20,525 nucleotides of DNA from a bacterium (lineage in GTDB: Bacteria; JAJVIF01; JAGGVT01). Below the pieces are notes generated by a model that saw nothing but the letters and a program-made list of their open reading frames with translations, made no database searches and was not told where the DNA came from. Shown in pieces: positions 15,773 to 20,525 of the stretch (position 1 is its first letter; each line of letters starts with the position of its first letter). The translations under genes were made by a program, and so were the position numbers. The stretch is from positions 1-20,525 of the forward strand of contig JAGGVT010000070.1 in NCBI GenBank assembly GCA_021157815.1, given 5' to 3'.

Positions 15773-16762
15773 CTAAGGCACATAAATAGTACTTAAAATT
15801 CTGCTTATCACTTTCTCGGATGTCATATCCTCCGCGTCCGCTTCGTACGTTAGAAGCACTCTGTGGCGAAGGACATCCATCGCGATTCGCTTGACATCAT
15901 CCGGTGTAACATAACCCCGCCCCTGAATGAACGCCAGCGCTTTCGCTCCCATTGTCAGGTAAATGGATGCTCTTGGCGATGCGCCGTACTCAATCAGATA
16001 ACCCAAATCGAGCCCGTATTCGCCCGGTGAACGGGTCGCGAAGACCAGTTCAAGTATATATTTCTTGATATTCTCCTCGATAAAAACCTTGTCGCAGTCA
16101 ACCTGCATCTGCAGAATATCAGCCGGTTTTACAACAGGATCGATTTTTGTAACGATTCCAGATGTTTGCCGGTCAACGATTGTCATCTCTTCTTTCTTCG
16201 ATGGATAACTGACTTTCACTTTCAGCATGAACCTGTCAAGCTGCGCTTCGGGAAGCGCGTATGTTCCCTCGGTCTCGATTGGATTCTGTGTCGCCATTAC
16301 AAGAAACGGCTCATCGAGAATGAATGTTTCATTGCCGATTGTAACCTGTTTTTCCTGCATAGCCTCCAAGAGCGCCGATTGAACTTTCGCCGGCGCGCGG
16401 TTTATCTCATCCGCCAGCAGCAGGTTGGCAAAAACAGGTCCCTTTTTGACATTGAATTCATTTGTCGCCGCATTGTAGATTCTCGTTCCAACAATGTCTG
16501 CCGGAAGAAGGTCGGGCGTAAACTGGATACGGTTGAAATCGCATCCGACAGCATTTGCCAGTGTGTTGATTGTAAGCGTTTTTGCCAGTCCCGGTACGCC
16601 CTCCAGAAGCACATGCGAACGGCAAAGCAGCGCGACAGTGAGTTTCAGAAGCATGTCATCCTGCCCAACGAGAATTTTCTTGACCTCGCTGAACATCTTC
16701 TGCAGTTTAGGCTGATGGGATTGCGCCAGAGCGCCTACTTGTTCTATTTCCACTGATGACAT
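15773..16762 (-). CDS. MoxR-family AAA+ ATPase
   Basis: MoxR ATPases act as chaperones that activate or assemble partner proteins, usually those with von Willebrand A or DUF58 domains encoded next to them. The 329-residue protein shows Walker A GVPGLAKT at 55-62, Walker B LLLADEINRAP with Asp118 and Glu119, sensor-1 region MATQNPIETEGTYALPEAQLDRF, and the AAA_lid segment SPRASI. ATG 16762 has AAGGTGA 6 nt upstream. The usual DUF58/vWA gene would lie downstream on this strand, but that space holds repeats and then tldD, so the partner must be elsewhere. The gap to tldD is 462 nt, so one operon is unlikely. Confidence 0.95.
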   Translation of the reverse strand: MSSVEIEQVGALAQSHQPKLQKMFSEVKKILVGQDDMLLKLTVALLCRSHVLLEGVPGLAKTLTINTLANAVGCDFNRIQFTPDLLPADIVGTRIYNAATNEFNVKKGPVFANLLLADEINRAPAKVQSALLEAMQEKQVTIGNETFILDEPFLVMATQNPIETEGTYALPEAQLDRFMLKVKVSYPSKKEEMTIVDRQTSGIVTKIDPVVKPADILQMQVDCDKVFIEENIKKYILELVFATRSPGEYGLDLGYLIEYGASPRASIYLTMGAKALAFIQGRGYVTPDDVKRIAMDVLRHRVLLTYEADAEDMTSEKVISRILSTIYVP

Positions 16763-16801
16763 TGATAATCACCTTCGATAGATAAAAAATGCAAGTTCCT
16801 G

Positions 16802-16831
16802 ATTATATCAGAAAACGCATTGGTTAGTCAG
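16802..16831 (-). promoter_or_regulatory. Probable promoter of the MoxR gene
   Basis: Read on the minus strand, CTGACT (16831-16826) and consensus TATAAT (16807-16802) are 18 nt apart, about 40 nt before the start codon. The -10 is perfect and the -35 moderate. Confidence 0.5.
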
Positions 16832-16929
16832 TTGAATTGTGTTACTGCTGATTAGTGTGATGCGGTTAAATCGGATTTCGTTCGAATAAATTACCAACGA
16901 AATTTTATAAATTGCATTTAAAGGCGCGA

Positions 16930-16958
16930 TTGACCGTCTGCATATCTGGTTGTATAAT
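16930..16958 (+). promoter_or_regulatory. Sigma-70 promoter of tRNA-Met
   Basis: TTGACC at 16930-16935, a 17-nt spacer, then TATAAT at 16953-16958. This leaves 21 nt to the first base of the tRNA and is the best promoter in the window. Confidence 0.85.
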
Positions 16959-16979
16959 CACTTGCCTTTGAAAAACGAT

Positions 16980-17053
16980 GGCGGGGTAGCTCAGCTGGTT
17001 AGAGCACACGGCTCATACCCGTGGCGTCGAGGGTTCGAGTCCCTCCCCCGCTA
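16980..17053 (+). tRNA. tRNA-Met (CAU), elongator type
   Basis: A complete 74-nt cloverleaf. The acceptor strands are GGCGGGG and CCCCGCT, the D-arm GCTC/GAGC, the anticodon stem CACGG/CCGTG with loop CTCATAC, and the T-arm GAGGG TTCGAGT CCCTC. The anticodon is CAT. The first pair is G-U rather than the C-A mismatch of initiator tRNA, and the anticodon stem lacks the three G-C pairs of initiators, so it is elongator Met. Ile2 with lysidine is less likely given the sequence. The CCA end is not encoded; a T-rich stretch follows directly. Confidence 0.96.
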
Positions 17054-17089
17054 TTTTTTGCATTTTTAGTGAAATGAAAAAACTAATTC

Positions 17090-17265
17090 GTAACCCGGAA
17101 TGCCTTTATAAAAAAGCATGAATCAATTTTACAACGTTCGAAGGCATTCCGGGGTTGCGCATATCTACCCACTTCCCCGGCATGCCTGATTCACCTTATA
17201 GATAATTGTTGCTTTGGTTCGAGACGGCATGACCTAGTTACGGTATAAACAGGCTTTTTCAACAG
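17090..17265. repeat. Dispersed repeat, copy 2 (first copy at 12169-12360)
   Basis: Same sequence family and orientation as copy 1, 37 bp after the tRNA. It ends CTTTTTCAACAG and runs into CCCC, the terminus of the small mobile elements. At its left side only TGAAAAA (about 17074) recalls the matching terminus, so that end seems decayed. Confidence 0.9.
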
Positions 17266-17268
17266 CCC

Positions 17269-17312
17269 CATCCTGCCTGCACAGTTTACATCTCAAGGTT
17301 GCAGTCAGGATG
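17269..17312. repeat. Hairpin after the pilin-like gene
   Basis: CATCCTGCCTGCA at 17269-17281 pairs with TGCAGTCAGGATG at 17300-17312, 12 of 13 positions. It is 37 bp beyond the stop of the 17349-18308 gene and touches the end of dispersed repeat copy 2. No T tract follows on the minus strand, so it may be another palindromic repeat rather than a terminator. Confidence 0.55.
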
Positions 17313-17348
17313 CTTGCACCATAACAAAGTCCTGTTTTAGCCTGATTC

Positions 17349-18308
17349 CTACCTCAAAGGTTCCCACATATCCGCGTTATCAAGCGAAAACGATGGAGGA
17401 TCACTGTTTAAACGCTGTGCAAATTCACTTTCACTCCCAACCCAGACTTTGGGAGTTTGCTCATCACCAATCGCAAATGTTCGAAGGCGGTTTTTCTGGC
17501 TTCGCGGGATAGCGACAATTGTGAATGTTGAATTGGAAAAACTATATTTGCGTTTCTTCAATGATATTCCCGTTTGGAAAACGCAAATGGAATAGTTGTC
17601 GATTATATTCGAACGAGTATATCCTTCCATAATATATTGTAAATCAGCAAGGCTCTGCCAGGAGCCGTAGTTCTTTTGAATATTCGCATCCGCATATGCC
17701 AACTGACATGAACCAAGAGCCCTAAGCGTTAATTTGCAGCGGTTTTCCATGGGGTTTAATTTCTTTTCAACTTTATCTTCAACTCTCGATTTCTTTTTTC
17801 CCTTCCCGGTATCCCAATACCGATTATCTCTCAATCCGGGAGTTGTTGGTGGATAATAACCCGTTCCAAGTTCAGAATCATCACCTATCCACACGACAGG
17901 GATTTGCTCATTACCGATTGCGAATGTTCGCAGCTGATGTTTGTATTTGGTTGGAACAGCCACAATTGTGAAAGTGGAATCATGCGCGCTTTTACCGCCC
18001 ATCCGCGAGGATGCCTCCACATGAAACACAGTCAGCGAATAATTCTCGATGTAATTCGAACGGTCATACGCCTCCTCTACATATCCGGCTTGTTTCAAAG
18101 TCCACCAGGTGCCGTAATTACCATGCGAATTCGATTCCATATACGCCTGCTGGGATGTTCCCAGTGTCCTTAAGAAAAACTTACAATGATTCTCCGCCAT
18201 CCTGATTTCACCCGGCTTGAGAAAGTCCGATTCCCCCGCTATGCAAACTGCTACAAGATAAACAACGAAAAATACTACAAGAGGTAAACCTGTAATTTTG
18301 CGATGCAT
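17349..18308 (-). CDS. Secreted protein with two tandem pilin-like domains
   Basis: The 319-residue protein has a signal peptide (MHRK, then a hydrophobic run, cleavage near CIAG). It then carries the same domain of about 110 residues twice, at about 37-150 and 190-300. Matching segments include LRTLGTSQQAY/LRALGSCQLAY, NYGTWWTL/NYGSWQSL, RSNYIENYSL/RSNIIDNYSI, STFTIVAVP/STFTIVAIP and LRTFAIGNEQ/LRTFAIGDEQ. The pattern resembles the globular part of type IV pilins and pseudopilins (LRT-x-x-x-x-Q-x-x-Y, then a YG turn, then an aromatic strand). The pilin leader and long N-terminal helix are missing. I do not know a named family for it. ATG 18308 has AAGGAG 6 nt upstream. A linker rich in Lys joins the two domains. 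It is likely periplasmic or extracellular; its role is unknown. Confidence 0.8.
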   Translation of the reverse strand: MHRKITGLPLVVFFVVYLVAVCIAGESDFLKPGEIRMAENHCKFFLRTLGTSQQAYMESNSHGNYGTWWTLKQAGYVEEAYDRSNYIENYSLTVFHVEASSRMGGKSAHDSTFTIVAVPTKYKHQLRTFAIGNEQIPVVWIGDDSELGTGYYPPTTPGLRDNRYWDTGKGKKKSRVEDKVEKKLNPMENRCKLTLRALGSCQLAYADANIQKNYGSWQSLADLQYIMEGYTRSNIIDNYSICVFQTGISLKKRKYSFSNSTFTIVAIPRSQKNRLRTFAIGDEQTPKVWVGSESEFAQRLNSDPPSFSLDNADMWEPLR

Positions 18309-18337
18309 GACATGCTCCTTAATGCAAAATGATACAC

Positions 18338-18343
18338 ATTATA
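18338..18343 (-). promoter_or_regulatory. Possible -10 box of the pilin-like gene
   Basis: TATAAT on the minus strand, 29 nt before ATG 18308. No convincing -35 lies at the right distance, so this is tentative. Confidence 0.35.
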
Positions 18344-18430
18344 GAATACTCTAAAATTAGACATAAGTTAATAGTAATTGTTTGGGGGATTTTTTGATTG
18401 TTTAAGATGCGTTTTGAACGGTTGTCATGA

Positions 18431-18459
18431 TTGACGTTATACTGAGTTTCAGATAATAT
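18431..18459 (+). promoter_or_regulatory. Promoter of the AAA_16-type ATPase gene
   Basis: TTGACG at 18431-18436, 17 nt, then TAATAT at 18454-18459. The start codon is about 50 nt downstream. Confidence 0.55.
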
Positions 18460-18509
18460 ATAATGAAGTAGAAGTGAGAAGTAAAATAATTTCGTATGGA
18501 GTATTTTTT

Positions 18510-19694
18510 GTGACTAAGGAATATTCACCATTTACACCTGGAATTCCCGTGCCAGTAGAGTTTTTTGTCGGCAGGAATGCGGAGGTAAAAAAACTCCTTG
18601 CAAGCGTCAAGAAATCAAAAGAATTAAAAACACTCGAAAGGATTTTTGTGACAGGCGAAAGGGGAATTGGGAAAAGTTCGCTGTGTAAATTCGCAATCAG
18701 GCTTGCTGAGAAAGACGAGAACGTTTTAGGGCTTCATGTATTTCTTGGTGGAGTTACAACCATGGAGGAAATGATAAGGAAGATTTTTGAACGGCTCCTG
18801 AATGACAGCATTGACAGGCCTTGGTTTGATTCGATAAAAAGCTATCTGGGAAACCGAGTAAAACAGGTTGGAATGTTTGGCATTACTGTTGAGTTTGATG
18901 CTTCAAACAAGGAACTGAAAAAAGCAGTGGGGGATTTTGTTCCGGCGTTAATGAATCTGATTAAGCATCTGAAAAAACAAAAAAGCACTATACTTTTAGT
19001 TCTTGATGATCTCAATGGGCTTGCCAATAAGGAACATTTTGCAAACTGGTTGAAAAGCATTGTTGATGAAATTGGGTCTCTGCGAGAACCTTTGCCATTA
19101 ATTCTGGTCCTTGTTGGATTACCAGATAGAAGAAACCAGTTAGTAACTCTTCAACCTTCACTTGATCGAGTCTTTGATATCATTAAAATCAATCGTTTTG
19201 ATGAAGACGAAACAATACGATTTTATAAAAATGCATTTGCGAAAGTGGGGGTAAAGGTTACTGAGGATGCTCACAATATTCTATGGCGTTTCTCAGGTGG
19301 GCATCCTGTTTTTATGCACGAAATTGGTGATACTGTTTTCCAGGTGGATAAGGATAATGTAATAGATGAAGAAGATGCTGTTAATGGTATCTGGCTTGCA
19401 GCGGATATTATTGGAAACAAGTATATAGAACCGAATGTTCTGTCCGCTATTAAAAGCAAAAAGTACAGGGAAATTTTGAATAAAATCGCAAAGGGACCAC
19501 TAGGGTATCTGTTCTCTCGAAAGGATGCAGTCGATAGGTTATCAAGTGAAGAGATAAAAGTATTCGATAATTTTATCCAGAGGATGAAAAAATTGAATGT
19601 TATTCAGTCGGCGACTGAACGAGGACATGGATACTATGAATTTACCAGTGAGTTATACTATCTGTTCTTCTGGATGCAGGCAAGGGCAAAATAA
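18510..19694 (+). CDS. AAA_16 / STAND-like ATPase with C-terminal winged-helix-like region
   Basis: The 394-residue protein begins with FFVGRNAEVKKLL, the usual entry to AAA_16 and archaeal-type ATPases. Walker A is GERGIGKS at 49-56 and Walker B is LLVLDDL with Asp166 and Asp167. LVLVGLPD is a sensor-1-like strand, and FSGGHPVFMHEIGD is the family's lid motif. The last 80 residues look like a winged helix and end in an aromatic stretch (YYEFTSELYYLFFW). GTG 18510 is chosen because GGAG is 8 nt upstream; an earlier GTG at 18474 lacks one. Such ATPases often sense nucleic acid or protein signals, and some belong to defence or mobile loci, but this one stands alone. No effector domain is visible, so the role is unknown. 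Confidence 0.8.
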   Translation: MTKEYSPFTPGIPVPVEFFVGRNAEVKKLLASVKKSKELKTLERIFVTGERGIGKSSLCKFAIRLAEKDENVLGLHVFLGGVTTMEEMIRKIFERLLNDSIDRPWFDSIKSYLGNRVKQVGMFGITVEFDASNKELKKAVGDFVPALMNLIKHLKKQKSTILLVLDDLNGLANKEHFANWLKSIVDEIGSLREPLPLILVLVGLPDRRNQLVTLQPSLDRVFDIIKINRFDEDETIRFYKNAFAKVGVKVTEDAHNILWRFSGGHPVFMHEIGDTVFQVDKDNVIDEEDAVNGIWLAADIIGNKYIEPNVLSAIKSKKYREILNKIAKGPLGYLFSRKDAVDRLSSEEIKVFDNFIQRMKKLNVIQSATERGHGYYEFTSELYYLFFWMQARAK

Positions 19695-19728
19695 ATTTTC
19701 CAAATGAAACAAATTGTTTTTACTAATT

Positions 19729-20525
19729 TTAACTGCTCGGAGACATCTCCCTCAGCTTGATAATCGCGGGTTTGAGAACCTCGACAATTCGGTCCATTTC
19801 TTCCATCGTGTTGTAACGGCTGAGCGAAAATCTTGTGGAACCATGCGCTCTTGTGAACGGAACTCCCATTGCGCGTAAAACATGGCTTGGTTCAAGCGAT
19901 CCGGATGTGCAGGCGCTTCCCGAACTCGCGCAGATTCCCTCACGGTCAAGCATCAGGAGTATCGCCTCGCCCTCGACAAATTCAAACGATATATTTGTGG
20001 TATTCGGTAAACGATTTTCAGCATTACCGTTTAAACTGGCTCCGGGAACATCATCCAGAATCCGCTTCTCAAGATAGTCGCGCATTTTCCTGACAACGGT
20101 ATTTTCGTTTTCTATGTTGTTAGCGGCAAGTTCACAGGCTTTCCCGATTCCAACAATGTACGGTACATTTTCAGTGCCGCCTCGACGGCCATGTTCCTGA
20201 TGCCCCCCAATTAAAAACGGTCTGATTCGTGTTCCGCGCTTGATATATAAAGCTCCGACTCCCTTTGGCGCGTGGATTTTATGCCCCGAGATGGAGAGAA
20301 GGTCAATTGGGCTGTCCTTTAGATTAATGGGGACTTTTCCCGCTGCCTGAACGGCATCCACGTGATAAACAATATCGTGTTCCTTAATGATACGACCGAG
20401 GGATTCAACCGGATGAATATTTCCGGTCTCGTTGTTTGCCCACATTATTGATGCCAGTACGGTATCCTTGCGAATCGATTTGAGCAACTCATCAGGATCA
20501 AGATTACCTTTTGAATCGACATCCA
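19729..20525 (-). CDS. nifS: Cysteine desulfurase, NifS-like (5' end outside the window)
   Basis: This is a PLP enzyme that takes sulfur from cysteine and passes it on for iron-sulfur cluster assembly or tRNA thiolation. The visible 265 residues are the C-terminal two thirds. They include MWANNETGNIHPV, HVDAVQAAGK, the PLP lysine in SGHKIHAPKGVGALYI, GGTENVPYIVG, and the catalytic cysteine in SSGSACTSGSLEPSHVL. The short loop around that cysteine and the HVLRAMG sequence after it fit the NifS branch of group I rather than SufS. The frame stays open to the right edge (DVDSKGNLDPDEL upstream of residue K), so no start is seen here. It converges with the ATPase gene; the stops are 34 nt apart. 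Confidence 0.95.
   Translation of the reverse strand, partial: DVDSKGNLDPDELLKSIRKDTVLASIMWANNETGNIHPVESLGRIIKEHDIVYHVDAVQAAGKVPINLKDSPIDLLSISGHKIHAPKGVGALYIKRGTRIRPFLIGGHQEHGRRGGTENVPYIVGIGKACELAANNIENENTVVRKMRDYLEKRILDDVPGASLNGNAENRLPNTTNISFEFVEGEAILLMLDREGICASSGSACTSGSLEPSHVLRAMGVPFTRAHGSTRFSLSRYNTMEEMDRIVEVLKPAIIKLREMSPSS

Noticed and set aside
16166-16756. 196-codon plus-strand frame opposite the MoxR gene
   Set aside because: It is a shadow of MoxR codon use, with no ribosome site or recognisable domain.

Overview
The window comes from a Gram-negative-type bacterium. It encodes an apolipoprotein N-acyltransferase (Lnt), an LPS-type heptosyltransferase-family enzyme and a lipobox lipoprotein. 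The lineage cannot be named from this sequence. Several genes appear to start at TTG or GTG, and the intergenic DNA is full of palindromic, nested and tandem repeats, which fits a large-genome, poorly characterised group. I saw no CRISPR array, rRNA or intact transposase.

Layout. (1) 188-2320 (+): a three-domain DUF262 / HNH / AlbA_2 protein, a candidate defence nuclease. (2) 2637-4114 (-): a secreted beta-propeller lipoprotein behind a cobalamin riboswitch with its own promoter and leader terminator. It is most like the BtuG type of surface vitamin B12 binder, but no B12 transporter lies beside it. (3) 4125-4626: a non-coding block in which octamer repeats in opposite orientations flank small hairpins. 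(4) 4682-7159 (+): an ICMT/PEMT-like methyltransferase, a GT9 glycosyltransferase and a rhomboid protease, then a convergent DUF1284 gene (-). (5) 7718-12095 (+): secA and lnt, closely coupled, linking protein export with lipoprotein maturation. (6) 12096-12621: non-coding DNA with two inserted small elements. (7) 12622-15310 (-): tldD and pmbA/tldE, one nucleotide apart. (8) 15311-15772: nested palindromic repeats. (9) 15773-16762 (-): a MoxR AAA+ ATPase. (10) 16930-17053 (+): tRNA-Met(CAU) with a consensus promoter. (11) 17349-18308 (-): a secreted protein with two copies of a pilin-like domain. (12) 18510-19694 (+): a stand-alone AAA_16-type ATPase. (13) 19729-20525 (-): a NifS-like cysteine desulfurase cut by the window edge.

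Most genes are housekeeping or envelope functions. The more unusual content is the riboswitch-controlled orphan propeller lipoprotein, the fused nuclease at the left end, the duplicated pilin-like secreted protein, and a family of about 130-bp inverted-repeat elements. Two copies of that family sit exactly in the loops of other palindromes, with the loop duplicated on both sides.
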